Source: Oribacterium sp. P6A1 (GTDB taxonomy: Bacteria > Bacillota > Clostridia > Lachnospirales > Lachnospiraceae). From it: a DNA stretch of 64,000 bases. Below are positions 37,607 through 47,362 of this stretch, piece after piece. The stretch's first letter is position 1, and each line of letters starts with the position of its first letter. A program made the position numbers and the translations under genes. The notes below the pieces were generated by a model that searched no databases, had not been told where the DNA came from, and was given only the letters and a program-made list of their open reading frames with translations. Location: positions 1 through 64,000 of the forward strand of contig NZ_JNKO01000006.1 of assembly GCF_000702885.1 (NCBI RefSeq), written 5' to 3'.

Positions 37607-38563
37607 ATGTATATAGATTTGGTGATTTCGATTTTACTTGGATTCGCTATTGTGGCAGCTATAATGCCCTTTGCGATTCCGGAGCTTCATAAGCTTAAAT
37701 TCGGGCAGGAGGTTCGTGACGACGGACCTCAGTCCCATCTTAAAAAGCAGGGAACACCTACCATGGGTGGTATAGTTTTGATCATAGCATTCATAGCTGT
37801 AGGACTCATCTACTTTGGACGATATCCAAAAATCATTCCCGTACTGCTTCTTACTGTAGGCTTCGGAATTGTGGGTTTCGTTGATGATTACCTTAAGGTG
37901 GTAAAACATCAGTCTGAGGGATTCAATCCAAAACAGAAGTTTGCCTGTCAGTTTGTGTTCACATTAATTTTTGCCGTATATCTCTACATGTCACCGGTTT
38001 ATTCCAATGCCATGAGGATACCATTCACAAATATAGATCTTGATTTAGGATGGTTTTATGTGCCGGCACTCATTTTTATAGTGCTGGGAACAGATAACGG
38101 CGCCAACTTTACGGACGGCATCGACGGACTTGCAAGCTCAGTGACTGCTGTAATAGCATTTTTCATAGCCTTTGCAAGTATGAAGACAGGTGAAGGGGCC
38201 CTCACTCCGATTGCAGGAGCTGTTTTTGGAAGCCTGCTTGGCTTTCTTGTTTACAACTGTCATCCGGCAAAGATATTTATGGGAGATACAGGTTCCCTTG
38301 CTCTCGGCGGATTTGTGGCTGCGGCGGCATTTGAAATGGGTATACCTCTGTTTATACCGATTTTTGCACTGATATATCTTGTGGAAGTACTGTCAGTCAT
38401 CATACAGGTGACTTATTTTAAAGCAACTCATGGTAAAAGAGTTTTCAGAATGGCCCCGATACATCATCATTTTGAACTTGGCGGCTGGTCTGAGACCAAG
38501 GTTGTGACAGTATTTACAATTATTACTATCCTGCTTTGTCTTGTTTCTGCGTTGGGGATGTGA
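37607..38563 (+). CDS. mraY: Phospho-MurNAc-pentapeptide transferase
   Basis: MraY makes lipid I from UDP-MurNAc-pentapeptide and undecaprenyl phosphate at the inner membrane face. The protein is 318 residues with about ten membrane helices. Conserved catalytic segments are present: GFVDDYLKV, NFTDGIDGLAS and MGDTGSLALGG, and the C-terminal APIHHHFELGG histidines. It lies between the PBP gene and murD in the usual dcw order. GGAG precedes the ATG. Confidence 0.97.
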   Translation: MYIDLVISILLGFAIVAAIMPFAIPELHKLKFGQEVRDDGPQSHLKKQGTPTMGGIVLIIAFIAVGLIYFGRYPKIIPVLLLTVGFGIVGFVDDYLKVVKHQSEGFNPKQKFACQFVFTLIFAVYLYMSPVYSNAMRIPFTNIDLDLGWFYVPALIFIVLGTDNGANFTDGIDGLASSVTAVIAFFIAFASMKTGEGALTPIAGAVFGSLLGFLVYNCHPAKIFMGDTGSLALGGFVAAAAFEMGIPLFIPIFALIYLVEVLSVIIQVTYFKATHGKRVFRMAPIHHHFELGGWSETKVVTVFTIITILLCLVSALGM

Positions 38564-38600
38564 CAGGTGAAGCAGTAGGGGATTTGATGAGGTGAAGTTC

Positions 38601-39956
38601 ATGCAAAGTCGGAAGGTGCTCGTACTTGGTACGGGAAAGAGCGGTATCTGTGCTGCGAGGCAGATACTGAGTCTTGGAGGTCATGTTGTACTGTATGACT
38701 CCAATAAGGAACTTGATAAGCTTAAGGTCCTTAAAAATTTTAATAAGAAAGATAAAATAACAGTTATAGTGGGAGACCTTGGTATGTCGGATCTTATTCA
38801 GGTGGATCTGGCAGTCATCAGTCCGGGTATTCCACTGGACAAGCCATTTGTTAAACTGATTCAGGCAGCCAATATACCTATATGGGGCGAGATTGAACTG
38901 GCATACCAGTCAAGCAAGGGTAAGCTTGCGGCGGTTACGGGAACAAACGGAAAGACAACAACAGTATCTCTTATAGGTGAGATACTTAAGACTACATATG
39001 ATGATACACATGTCTGCGGTAACATCGGTAATCCTTATACTGCAGACGCCCTTGATACAAGAGATGATTCTGCGACTATTCTTGAAGTAAGTTCATTCCA
39101 GCTTGAGACTGTGATGGATTTTCATCCACATGTGTCATGCATAACAAACATTACTCCGGATCATCTTGACCGGCATAAGACAATGAAAAATTATGCCAAA
39201 GCAAAAGAGACCATAGCAGTTAATCAGACTGAAGAGGATTTTGTGGTTCTGAACTACGACGACCCTGAATTAAAGAAGTTCGGTAAGAGAAAAACATTAA
39301 AACCGAAAGTAATATGGTTCAGCTCCTCACATGTTCTGAAGGATGGTTTTTATTATACTGAGCCGGAGATACATTATGTGCATGATGGTGAGGATGAGGT
39401 TCTTCTGAATGTGCATGACACAAATCTTCTGGGAGCACATAATTACGAAAATATCATGTGTGCCATAGCGGTTTGTATGAATATGGATGTTCCTATGGAG
39501 AATATCATCAAGGCGATAAAGAAGTTCAAACCCGTTGAACATCGTATAGAGTTCGTACGTGAGAGAAACGGTGTAAGATATTATAACGATTCAAAGGGAA
39601 CAAATCCTGATGCGGCCATTAAGGCTCTGCTGGCCATGCCGGGTCCTACTATATTAATAGGCGGCGGATACGACAAGAAGATTCCATTTGATGAATGGTG
39701 CAAGCTTTTTAAAGGAAGAGTGAAATATCTGGTTCTTATAGGACAGACCAGAAATCTCATAGCAGACTGTGCAAAGAAGTATGGATTTACCAATGTTATG
39801 TTCGCGGAGGATATGGATGAGGCTGTAAAGGACTGCGCGGCTTATGCCGATGCGGGAGATTATGTTCTTTTGAGTCCGGCCTGTGCTTCATGGGGAATGT
39901 TTCCGAATTATGAGGAAAGAGGACGTATTTTTAAAGAGTGCGTAATGGCTCTTTAA
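38601..39956 (+). CDS. murD: UDP-MurNAc-L-Ala:D-Glu ligase
   Basis: MurD adds D-glutamate to UDP-MurNAc-L-alanine in the cytoplasm. It is 451 residues with the N-terminal Rossmann motif VLGTGKSGICAA, the ATP loop TGTNGKTTT near residue 114, the central NITPDHLDRH and the C-terminal NDSKGTNPDAA, which binds the nucleotide in the ligase fold. A GTG at 38592 in frame would add three residues; GAGGTG suits the ATG at 38601. A separate promoter for ftsW lies just downstream. Confidence 0.96.
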   Translation: MQSRKVLVLGTGKSGICAARQILSLGGHVVLYDSNKELDKLKVLKNFNKKDKITVIVGDLGMSDLIQVDLAVISPGIPLDKPFVKLIQAANIPIWGEIELAYQSSKGKLAAVTGTNGKTTTVSLIGEILKTTYDDTHVCGNIGNPYTADALDTRDDSATILEVSSFQLETVMDFHPHVSCITNITPDHLDRHKTMKNYAKAKETIAVNQTEEDFVVLNYDDPELKKFGKRKTLKPKVIWFSSSHVLKDGFYYTEPEIHYVHDGEDEVLLNVHDTNLLGAHNYENIMCAIAVCMNMDVPMENIIKAIKKFKPVEHRIEFVRERNGVRYYNDSKGTNPDAAIKALLAMPGPTILIGGGYDKKIPFDEWCKLFKGRVKYLVLIGQTRNLIADCAKKYGFTNVMFAEDMDEAVKDCAAYADAGDYVLLSPACASWGMFPNYEERGRIFKECVMAL

Positions 39957-39976
39957 TGAAACAGGCAGGGTTAAGG

Positions 39977-40004
39977 TTGACACTTCACTCATTAGTAATA
40001 TAAA
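39977..40004 (+). promoter_or_regulatory. Internal promoter before ftsW
   Basis: TTGACA (39977-39982), a 16-bp spacer and TATAAA (39999-40004). Confidence 0.6.
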
Positions 40005-40083
40005 GTAACAATCTGAGTTTTCATACATTAACTTATAGAGTCACGTATGAAAGCAAATTTAGAATTAAAGGGAGAGGAAATAC

Positions 40084-41211
40084 TTGGCGAAAAAAAAGAA
40101 AATTAAACATTTCTTTGATTACAGCCTTTTGTTCACTGTAATTTTTATAACCGGATTCGGACTGATAGTCATGTATTCCGCCTCCGGCTATTCTGCACAG
40201 ACTACCATGTCGGATGCTATGTATTTCCTGAAGAGACAGGCGATATTTGCGGCTGCGGGAATAGTGGTGATGCTGGTGGTATCGAGATTTGACTATCACC
40301 TTTGTGCGAGGTTCGGTTTAATATTTTATCTGTTTTCCTTCGGCCTGCAGATTGTGACGGCGGCCCTGGGGATCGCATCCCATGGTTCCGCAAGATGGCT
40401 GAGGGTAGGAGGTGTATCCTTCCAGCCTTCGGAGTTTATGAAGGTTGCGGTCATTATTCAGCTCTCCATATTGATAACCCACAACGGTTACAAGATGAAT
40501 GAGTGGAAAAAGATGCTGACCACCGCCGCATGGGGAGTGTTCCCGGCGATACTCATCGCAAAGACCAACCTGTCAACGGCCATGATCATTATGGGAATCA
40601 CATTCTTTATGCTCTGGATATCCTGCAAAAGAGTGGCACCCTTTGCGGCAGCCGGTGGTTTGATTTCAGTAATATATGTATTTGCATATCCTTTTGCAAA
40701 GCTGCTTCAGAAGCTGAATATACTTCAGGAATATCAGCTGGTCAGAATCTTTGCATGGAAAGATCCATCAAGTTATGCGGATGAAACCTTCCAGACACTG
40801 CAGGGACTTTATGCTATAGGATCCGGAGGTATTTTCGGAAAGGGTCTTGGAGAATCCGTTCAGAAGTTTCTGATGCCGGAAGCGCAAAATGATATGATAT
40901 TCACCATCATATGTGAGGAGCTTGGTCTTTTTGGCGCCGTGTCCATTATTCTTGTATATGCCTTTATCATTTACAGACTTTATGATAATACGAGAAATGC
41001 CAGGGATCTGTTCGGCTCCATGCTGACAATCGGAATCATGTGTCATGTAGCGCTGCAGATCATTTTAAATATTGCGGTTGCAACAAATACCATTCCAAAC
41101 ACCGGAGTCACCCTTCCTTTTATAAGTTACGGAGGAACTTCACTGTTTATCCTTATGGCTGAGATGGGGCTTGCATTGTCGGTTTCACGACAGATCAGAC
41201 TGGAAACATAA
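40084..41211 (+). CDS. ftsW: Septal peptidoglycan glycosyltransferase FtsW (SEDS family)
   Basis: FtsW polymerises lipid II at the septum together with the class B PBP. The protein is 375 residues with about ten membrane helices; the SEDS features QPSEFMKVA, AQNDMIFTIICEELG and NTGVTLPFISYGGTSL are all present. It starts with TTG behind GGGAGAGG. A clear terminator (41230-41259) lies between this gene and divIB. Confidence 0.95.
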   Translation: MAKKKKIKHFFDYSLLFTVIFITGFGLIVMYSASGYSAQTTMSDAMYFLKRQAIFAAAGIVVMLVVSRFDYHLCARFGLIFYLFSFGLQIVTAALGIASHGSARWLRVGGVSFQPSEFMKVAVIIQLSILITHNGYKMNEWKKMLTTAAWGVFPAILIAKTNLSTAMIIMGITFFMLWISCKRVAPFAAAGGLISVIYVFAYPFAKLLQKLNILQEYQLVRIFAWKDPSSYADETFQTLQGLYAIGSGGIFGKGLGESVQKFLMPEAQNDMIFTIICEELGLFGAVSIILVYAFIIYRLYDNTRNARDLFGSMLTIGIMCHVALQIILNIAVATNTIPNTGVTLPFISYGGTSLFILMAEMGLALSVSRQIRLET

Positions 41212-41229
41212 ACGAATATACTGTTCTTT

Positions 41230-41259
41230 AAAGCGATGTTGAAAAAACATCGCTTTTTT
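41230..41259 (+). terminator. Terminator between ftsW and divIB
   Basis: An 11-bp stem AAAGCGATGTT / AACATCGCTTT (41230-41240 / 41247-41257) runs into a T-tract ending at 41259, only 14 bases before the divIB start codon. Confidence 0.85.
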
Positions 41260-41273
41260 GTAAAATAGGCAAT

Positions 41274-42080
41274 ATGAAAAGAAATATAAAAAACTTCAAC
41301 AGAGACCGGGATTATTTTGACTCTGATGATATGGACGATTATGACGACCGGTACTACAAAAAAAAGAAAGAGAGACATCTGATGCTTTGGGGCATGGTGA
41401 TGGTGGTTCTTCTCACCGCTATTGTTCTTGCAAGTGCCAGGATAAAAAACTTTAAGGTAATCGGAAACACCAGATACAGCAGTGAGGAGGTTGTTGATCT
41501 GATATTTTCTGACAGATGGGACACTAACTCGTTTTATTGTTTTGTTAAGGACAGTACACAGGAACATAAGCAGGTTCCCTTCATTCAGAGATATGATATA
41601 GACTGGGAAAGTCCGCTTTCCGTAGTGATAACCGTATATGAGAAAAACATAGTAGGCTATGTGGACTATATGTCCAGCCATATGTATTTTGACAAGGACG
41701 GTATAGTGGTGGAATCCACCGGGGACAAACTGGAGGGCATCCCCATGATAACGGGCTTAAGTTTCGGCTCAATAGTTCTTTACAAGGAACTGCCGGTTCA
41801 AAACCCGCTCATTTTCAGGGATATACTGAATTTAACGGGTGCTTTAAGCGATAATGGTATAAAATGTAACGAGATAGCATACGACAATCTTTTGAATGCC
41901 AGGCTCTATATTGATGATATAGAAGTGTATCTTGGCGGCAATGAGAATATGGAGATGAAGATATTCACTCTGAAGGATATTCTTCCGAAGCTTAACGGCC
42001 TGAAAGGAGAACTGAATCTTTCTGTATACAGTGAAAGTTCTGACCATGAAAGTTATATTTTTAAGACAAAAAAACAATAA
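41274..42080 (+). CDS. divIB: Cell division protein FtsQ/DivIB
   Basis: DivIB/FtsQ is a bitopic divisome protein. The 268-residue product has a very charged cytoplasmic N-terminus (Asp/Tyr/Lys-rich, residues 1-38), a membrane helix (about 40-58) and a POTRA domain with the typical IKNFKVIGNTRYSSEEVV start. The second domain follows (YVDYMSSHMYFDKDGIVVES split here for brevity: the FDKDG motif is near residue 142). The ribosome binding site is weak (ATAGG). The start lies just past an intrinsic terminator, with no room for a promoter between, so expression must come from read-through. Confidence 0.9.
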   Translation: MKRNIKNFNRDRDYFDSDDMDDYDDRYYKKKKERHLMLWGMVMVVLLTAIVLASARIKNFKVIGNTRYSSEEVVDLIFSDRWDTNSFYCFVKDSTQEHKQVPFIQRYDIDWESPLSVVITVYEKNIVGYVDYMSSHMYFDKDGIVVESTGDKLEGIPMITGLSFGSIVLYKELPVQNPLIFRDILNLTGALSDNGIKCNEIAYDNLLNARLYIDDIEVYLGGNENMEMKIFTLKDILPKLNGLKGELNLSVYSESSDHESYIFKTKKQ

Positions 42081-42168
42081 TATTCATAAACGTTATAAAA
42101 ACGTAAGAATTAATTGAAAAAAACTTAGTAATGTATAACGAATACGCGTGCTAAAATCTGTTAAGCTA

Positions 42169-42197
42169 TTGAAATTAATAATATTTCCATGTATAGT
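42169..42197 (+). promoter_or_regulatory. Promoter of ftsZ
   Basis: TTGAAA (42169-42174), a 17-bp spacer and TATAGT (42192-42197). The leader of about 105 bases has a stem GTGTGACCA / TGGTCATAC (near 42208-42216 / 42247-42255). Confidence 0.7.
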
Positions 42198-42310
42198 AGA
42201 CGGGCGTGTGACCACATCTGATTATTTATAGATAGCAAGCGTATTTGGTCATACGGAATTCAGGCTACTATTATGATAATGAAAACATATAGTGTTGAAG
42301 GAGGAAGATT

Positions 42311-43594
42311 ATGCTTGAGATTAAACTTCCTGAGTCAGAGGCAGCTGCAAGAATTATAGTTGTTGGTGTTGGTGGCGCAGGTAATAACGCTGTGAATCGC
42401 ATGGTGACTGACGGTATCGTTGGTGTTGAGTTCATAGGCGTTAATACAGATAAGCAGGCATTACAGTTTAGCCAGGCGCCAAATACGATGCAGATCGGTG
42501 AGAAGCTTACTAAAGGACTTGGCTGTGGCGGCAGACCTGAGGTTGGTGCCAAGGCAGCTGAGGAGAGTGCGGAAGATATAAAGGCGCAGTTACAGGGCGC
42601 AGATATGGTATTTGTAACATGTGGTATGGGAGGCGGAACCGGTACAGGTGCAGCTCCTATCATTGCAAAGATCGCAAAGGATATGGGTATCCTTACAGTC
42701 GGTGTTGTAACAAAGCCGTTCCGTTTTGAAGCTAAGCAGCGTATGATTAACGCTCTTAAGGGTATCGACCAGCTTAAGGAATCTGTTGATACACTTATCG
42801 TTATTCCGAATGACAGACTTCTTGAAATCGTAGACCGCAGAACAACTATGCCGGATGCTCTCAGAAAGGCAGACGAGGTCCTTCAGCAGGCAGTTCAGGG
42901 AATCACTGATCTTATCAATGTTCCCGGTCTTATCAATCTTGACTTTGCCGATGTTTCTTCAGTAATGAAGGATAAGGGAATCGCTCATGTTGGTATCGGT
43001 AAAGCAAAGGGTGACGAGAAGGCAACAGAGGCAGTTAAGATGGCTATTTCTTCTCCTCTTCTTGAGACAACCATTCAGGGCGCTACAGATGTTATCATCA
43101 ACATCTCCGGTGATATTTCTCTCGTTGAAGCAAACGAGGCAGCTTCATTTGTTGAGGAGCTTGCAGGCGATAATGCCAATATCATTTTCGGTGCCATGTA
43201 TGACGAGAATGCTCAGGATGAGTGCAAGATCACTGTTATCGCTACAGGTATTCAGGATATTTCAGCAGCATCTTCTTTTGAGACAGCAGAGAAGAAGCCT
43301 GCAGCTCAGCAGCGTGTTCAGGCACAGCAGCCGGCAGCTCCTGCATCAAGACCTACACTCAGCTTCCTTAATCCACAGGGCGCAAATATAGCATATCAGG
43401 TTCAGAATACAGCTCCTGCAACACATGTTGCACCTGCTGCACCTGCAGCGCCTTCTATTCAGACTACACCTGTTCAGCAGCCTGTACAGCCTGCAGCACC
43501 AAGTGTTGCTCCTGCACCTGCTCCACAGCCTTATCGTCCGCAGCAGAGCGGTGGTGAGATCAGAGTACCTGAGTTCTTAAAGTCCAGAAGATAA
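42311..43594 (+). CDS. ftsZ: Cell division protein FtsZ
   Basis: FtsZ is the tubulin-like GTPase that forms the Z ring. The product is 427 residues: [13 protein letters not shown] near the N-terminus, the tubulin signature [10 protein letters not shown], the T7-loop region [11 protein letters not shown], then a flexible Ala/Pro/Gln-rich linker (about 320-410) and the conserved C-terminal peptide [11 protein letters not shown] that binds partner proteins. AGGAGGAAG precedes the ATG. It has its own promoter and terminator, so it can be made independently of the rest of the cluster. ftsA is absent upstream, as in many Lachnospiraceae. Confidence 0.98.
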   Translation: MLEIKLPESEAAARIIVVGVGGAGNNAVNRMVTDGIVGVEFIGVNTDKQALQFSQAPNTMQIGEKLTKGLGCGGRPEVGAKAAEESAEDIKAQLQGADMVFVTCGMGGGTGTGAAPIIAKIAKDMGILTVGVVTKPFRFEAKQRMINALKGIDQLKESVDTLIVIPNDRLLEIVDRRTTMPDALRKADEVLQQAVQGITDLINVPGLINLDFADVSSVMKDKGIAHVGIGKAKGDEKATEAVKMAISSPLLETTIQGATDVIINISGDISLVEANEAASFVEELAGDNANIIFGAMYDENAQDECKITVIATGIQDISAASSFETAEKKPAAQQRVQAQQPAAPASRPTLSFLNPQGANIAYQVQNTAPATHVAPAAPAAPSIQTTPVQQPVQPAAPSVAPAPAPQPYRPQQSGGEIRVPEFLKSRR

Positions 43595-43635
43595 TTTGCG
43601 GCTGCTTATAGTTGATAACTATTTGAATGTTAATT

Positions 43636-43673
43636 GAGACTATGTCTTCTGACATAGTCTCTTTGGTTTTTTT
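43636..43673 (+). terminator. ftsZ terminator
   Basis: GAGACTATGTC / GACATAGTCTC (43636-43646 / 43651-43661) with a TTCT loop and T-rich tail. Confidence 0.9.
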
Positions 43674-43686
43674 ATATGGAGAAAAT

Positions 43687-45279
43687 ATGGCAAGTTTAAA
43701 AGAAGAAATAGAGAAGAGACGAACATTCGCGATCATTTCTCACCCGGATGCCGGTAAGACCACATTGACAGAGAAGTTCCTTCTTTATGGAGGAGCTATA
43801 AATCTTGCGGGAACCGTAAAGGGACGTAAGGCAACAAAGCATGCGGTTTCCGACTGGATGGAGATAGAAAAGCAGAGAGGTATCTCGGTTACTTCCTCTG
43901 TACTCCAGTTCAATTACGGCGATAAGTGCATCAACATTCTTGATACACCCGGACATCAGGATTTCTCCGAGGATACATACCGTACACTTATGGCTGCGGA
44001 CAGTGCTGTCATGGTTATCGACGGTGCAAAGGGTGTAGAGCCACAGACTATTAAGCTCTTTAAGGTATGTGTCATGAGACATATTCCTATATTCACCTTT
44101 ATTAACAAGTTTGACCGTGAAGCCCGTGATCCCTACGAGCTTCTTGATGAGATAGAAAACGTTCTCGGAATCCGTACATGCCCCATCAACTGGCCTATCG
44201 GCTGCGGAAGAAACTTTAAGGGTGTGTTTGACCGTGAGACAGAGACAGTTGAGCTGTTCACTGCCAATGCCGGCGGAACCAAGGCCGTTGAGGAAAAAGA
44301 CGTGGCTCTTTCTGATCCCGGATTAAAGGATCTTGTGGGATTTGAATATTTTGACAAGCTTCAGGAGGATCTGGAGCTTCTTGACGGAGCTTCCGATGAG
44401 TACGATGAGGAGAGAATCAACAGAGGTGATCTTACTCCGGTGTTCTTTGGATCTGCACTTACAAACTTTGGTGTAAGAACTTTCCTGGAGCACTTCCTTA
44501 AGATGACTCAGCCACCTATGCCAAGAACAAGCGATAAGGGCGTAGTTGATACTGTTGAAGAGCCGTTCTCCGCATTTGTTTTTAAGATTCAGGCTAATAT
44601 GGATCCAAAGCACAGAGACAGAGTTGCCTTCATGCGTATATGTTCAGGTGAATTTGATGCCGGCATGGAAGTAAACCATGTACAGACAGGCCGTAAGGTA
44701 AAGCTCAGCCAGCCGACACAGATGATGGCGGATGAACGTAAGATAGTTGACAAGGCCTACGCCGGAGACATTATCGGAATCTTTGATCCGGGTATCTTCT
44801 CAATCGGTGATACACTTGAGCTTTCTTCAAAGAAGTTTGCTTATGAGGGTATCCCTACCTTCGCTCCGGAGCATTTTGCAAGAGTCCGTCAGGTGGACAC
44901 CATGAAGCGTAAGCAATTCCTGAAGGGAGTTTCCCAGATCGCTCAGGAGGGTGCTATCCAGATCTTCCAGGAGTACAACACCGGAATGGAGGAGATCATC
45001 GTCGGAGTAGTAGGTGCCCTTCAGTTTGAGGTACTTACTTTCAGACTTAAGAATGAGTATAATGTTGAAGTTAAGCTGGATACACTTCCTTATGAGTATA
45101 TCCGCTGGGTGGAGAACTACACCGAGATAGACATTGACAAGATACAGGGTACTTCCGATATGAAGATAGTTAAGGATTTGAAGGACCGCCCGCTGCTTCT
45201 TTTTGCACATGAGTGGTCTGTTGGCATGGTGCTTGACAGAAACAAGGATTTGAAGCTTACTGAGTTCGGTAAGAACTGA
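43687..45279 (+). CDS. prfC: Peptide chain release factor 3
   Basis: RF3 is a translational GTPase that recycles class I release factors after termination. From the ATG at 43687 (GGAGAAA site) it is 530 residues; the longer ORF from 43627 would run through the ftsZ terminator and is rejected. G1 is SHPDAGKTT at residues 18-26; KQRGISVTSSV, DTPGHQDFSEDTYRTL and NKFDREARDP are RF3-specific forms of the G2-G4 motifs. It is followed by its own terminator. Confidence 0.96.
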   Translation: MASLKEEIEKRRTFAIISHPDAGKTTLTEKFLLYGGAINLAGTVKGRKATKHAVSDWMEIEKQRGISVTSSVLQFNYGDKCINILDTPGHQDFSEDTYRTLMAADSAVMVIDGAKGVEPQTIKLFKVCVMRHIPIFTFINKFDREARDPYELLDEIENVLGIRTCPINWPIGCGRNFKGVFDRETETVELFTANAGGTKAVEEKDVALSDPGLKDLVGFEYFDKLQEDLELLDGASDEYDEERINRGDLTPVFFGSALTNFGVRTFLEHFLKMTQPPMPRTSDKGVVDTVEEPFSAFVFKIQANMDPKHRDRVAFMRICSGEFDAGMEVNHVQTGRKVKLSQPTQMMADERKIVDKAYAGDIIGIFDPGIFSIGDTLELSSKKFAYEGIPTFAPEHFARVRQVDTMKRKQFLKGVSQIAQEGAIQIFQEYNTGMEEIIVGVVGALQFEVLTFRLKNEYNVEVKLDTLPYEYIRWVENYTEIDIDKIQGTSDMKIVKDLKDRPLLLFAHEWSVGMVLDRNKDLKLTEFGKN

Positions 45280-45326
45280 TTTAATCCGGTTGCCTATTTA
45301 AGCTTCGGCACATATAATAACAAAGG

Positions 45327-45359
45327 ACAGGCGCGTCGATCCGGCGTCGCCTGTTTTTT
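45327..45359 (+). terminator. prfC terminator
   Basis: ACAGGCG / CGCCTGT (45327-45333 / 45348-45354) with an inner CG-rich stem and a T-run. Confidence 0.85.
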
Positions 45360-45397
45360 ACATAAATAAGTTAATGACCTGGATGGAGGCATAATAA

Positions 45398-46792
45398 ATG
45401 AATGAGAAAGTAAATAAGTGGATTGACGAACATTTGGATCAGTATATCGAGGATCTCAAGGATTTCGTTTCTATAAATTCTGTACAGGGATCCTATGAGC
45501 AGGGAAAACCTTTCGGGGACGGTCCTTTTGATGCTCTCAATTTTGCCATAGATCTTGCTGCAAAGTATGGTTTTTCTGTAAATAATTATAACGGTTATGT
45601 AGGTACTGCGGATTTTGACGCTTCCCTTCCAAGAAGCCTTGACATGCTTGCCCACTGTGACGTTGTTCCTGCAGGAGAGGGCTGGACTGTGACTGAACCT
45701 TTCAAGCCTGTAGTTAAGGATGGAAGAATTTACGGCCGCGGAACTTCCGACGATAAGGGACCTCTTCTTTGCGCATTGTATGCTATGCGTGCGCTTAAGG
45801 AGTGCGGTGTTTCTCTTAAGAAGGGCGTTCGTCTCATTATGGGTTCTGATGAAGAGACAGGTTCAACAGATATAGCAAAGTACTATGCCGTTGAGCCGGA
45901 GGCTGAGATGACATTTTCACCTGATGCGGAGTTCCCTCTTATTAATATAGAGAAGGGACGTTTTCATGGTGAGATTTCCAAAGAGTTTGAGGCTTCAAAG
46001 AATCTTCCGGCGCTTGTTTCAATGGAAGCAGGAGTTGCTGTTAATGCTGTTCCCCAGAAGGCTGTACTCAAGTTCAGAGGTCTCGATATGAATCTTTGTG
46101 AAGCACCGATGAATGAGGTGGCAAAGGAGTGCGGCGTAGAATGTGTACAGACCGGAGTGGATGAGATAACCGTTACAGGTGTTTCTGCTCATGCATCAAC
46201 TCCCGAGACAGGAAAGAATGCGGGTATTGCAGCGCTTCTTCTTGTTGCAAAGCTTCCTCTTCCGGAGTGTGAGCAGATTTCTGCTATAAAGAATGTGCTT
46301 AAGCTTTTCCCTTATGGAGTTACAGATGGTTCAGGTCTCGGCATAAAGATGTGCGATGAGGAGTCACATGATCTGACATGCACCCTTGATATGTTCCACA
46401 TAACAGAGACTGAGCTTAATGTTCAGTTTGACAGCCGTACACCGATTATGGCTACAAAGGAGAACTGTGAGGATGTGGCAGCAAAGGCTGTAACAGATCT
46501 TTCACTTGACTGGACAAGCCATGGTATGGTTCCTCCGCATGTGGTTCCTTCTGATTCTGAGTTTGTTAAGAAGCTTCTCGGAGCTTATGAGGCTGTTACA
46601 GGTCTTAAGGGTGAAGCTATGGCCATCGGCGGCGGAACCTACGTACACGAATTAAAGAACGGTGTTGCTTTCGGTGCGGTTCTTCCGGGTATCGACACAC
46701 GCATGCACGGAGCTGACGAGTTCTTTGATCTCGATAACATCGTTCTCGCTACGAAGGTGTATGCAGAGGCTATCATTGAGCTTTGCGGCTGA
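45398..46792 (+). CDS. pepV: M20-family dipeptidase (PepV/Sapep-like)
   Basis: The 464-residue zinc metallopeptidase cleaves dipeptides, possibly with D-residue tolerance as in Sapep. Metal-binding positions are visible in MLAHCDVVPAGEGW (His and the following Asp), GRGTSDDKGPLLCALYA (bridging Asp), MGSDEETGSTD (catalytic Glu-Glu) and the C-terminal GIDTRMHGADEFF (His). The lid domain (about residues 180-380) separates the two halves of the catalytic domain. It is a single-gene unit between terminators. A better GGAGG site lies upstream of the ATG. The symbol reflects family similarity, not proven specificity. Confidence 0.88.
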   Translation: MNEKVNKWIDEHLDQYIEDLKDFVSINSVQGSYEQGKPFGDGPFDALNFAIDLAAKYGFSVNNYNGYVGTADFDASLPRSLDMLAHCDVVPAGEGWTVTEPFKPVVKDGRIYGRGTSDDKGPLLCALYAMRALKECGVSLKKGVRLIMGSDEETGSTDIAKYYAVEPEAEMTFSPDAEFPLINIEKGRFHGEISKEFEASKNLPALVSMEAGVAVNAVPQKAVLKFRGLDMNLCEAPMNEVAKECGVECVQTGVDEITVTGVSAHASTPETGKNAGIAALLLVAKLPLPECEQISAIKNVLKLFPYGVTDGSGLGIKMCDEESHDLTCTLDMFHITETELNVQFDSRTPIMATKENCEDVAAKAVTDLSLDWTSHGMVPPHVVPSDSEFVKKLLGAYEAVTGLKGEAMAIGGGTYVHELKNGVAFGAVLPGIDTRMHGADEFFDLDNIVLATKVYAEAIIELCG

Positions 46793-46836
46793 TATAAAAA
46801 ACCACAGATGTTGATAAAAATCTTTAGTGTGATGTC

Positions 46837-46868
46837 TAAGGGGAACCTGATTTTTAGGTTCCCTTTAG
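46837..46868. terminator. Hairpin after the M20 peptidase
   Basis: A 13-bp perfect stem CTAAGGGGAACCT / AGGTTCCCTTTAG (46837-46849 / 46856-46868). Almost no T-run follows, so efficiency is uncertain. Confidence 0.6.
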
Positions 46869-46950
46869 CTGTATGCTTATTTAACACTATAATTAAAGCC
46901 GTTAAAAAATATGTTATTACGGTGGCTGAAAAAGATTTTGGAATTTGTTG

Positions 46951-46979
46951 TTGACAAATGAAAGTAAATCCTGTATCTT
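46951..46979 (+). promoter_or_regulatory. Promoter of tRNA-Leu copy 1
   Basis: TTGACA (46951-46956), 17 bp, TATCTT (46974-46979). Confidence 0.8.
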
Positions 46980-46990
46980 AAACAGGTCGA

Positions 46991-47074
46991 GCGGAGGTGC
47001 TGAAATTGGCAGACAGGCAAGACTAAGGATCTTGTGTCCGGTAGGACGTGTGGGTTCAAGTCCCATCCTCCGCA
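46991..47074 (+). tRNA. tRNA-Leu (anticodon AAG), copy 1
   Basis: The acceptor arm GCGGAGG/CCTCCGC, a long variable arm (GTCC/GGAC) and GGTTCAAGTCC in the T arm identify a class II tRNA with leucine features. The anticodon loop CTAAGGA reads AAG. The CCA end is not encoded. A34 in a bacterial leucine tRNA is uncommon and would need deamination to inosine to read CUC and CUA-type codons. Confidence 0.93.
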
Positions 47075-47084
47075 TAGGTTAAAA

Positions 47085-47122
47085 GAGAGGGTTCTCATGC
47101 AGGGCATGAGGGCTCTTTTTTT
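47085..47122 (+). terminator. Terminator of tRNA-Leu copy 1
   Basis: CTCATGC/GCATGAG (47094-47100 / 47104-47110), extended outward, then seven T residues. Confidence 0.8.
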
Positions 47123-47225
47123 GACATTTTTCGGAGGCGTAAATTGAACACAATGGGATCACTCTCCGCTATGCTGCGTGACCGAAGGTGCAGACTCCTT
47201 CTTGGATATTTTTTTAAATTTATTG

Positions 47226-47254
47226 TTGACAAATGAAGGTAAATCCTGTATCTT
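47226..47254 (+). promoter_or_regulatory. Promoter of tRNA-Leu copy 2
   Basis: TTGACA (47226-47231), 17 bp, TATCTT (47249-47254); the spacer differs from copy 1 by one base. Confidence 0.8.
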
Positions 47255-47265
47255 AAACAGGTCGA

Positions 47266-47349
47266 GCGGAGGTGCTGAAATTGGCAGACAGGCAAGACTA
47301 AGGATCTTGTGTCCGGTAGGACGTGTGGGTTCAAGTCCCATCCTCCGCA
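47266..47349 (+). tRNA. tRNA-Leu (anticodon AAG), copy 2
   Basis: The 84-base gene is identical to copy 1, with the anticodon loop CTAAGGA. The identity of both copies, with slight divergence in the flanks, points to a recent duplication or gene conversion. Confidence 0.93.
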
Positions 47350-47362
47350 TAGGTTAAAAAGA

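Noticed and set aside
43627-43686. Upstream extension of prfC
   Set aside because: It would translate the ftsZ terminator hairpin and lacks a binding site; MASLKEEIEKRR is the family N-terminus.
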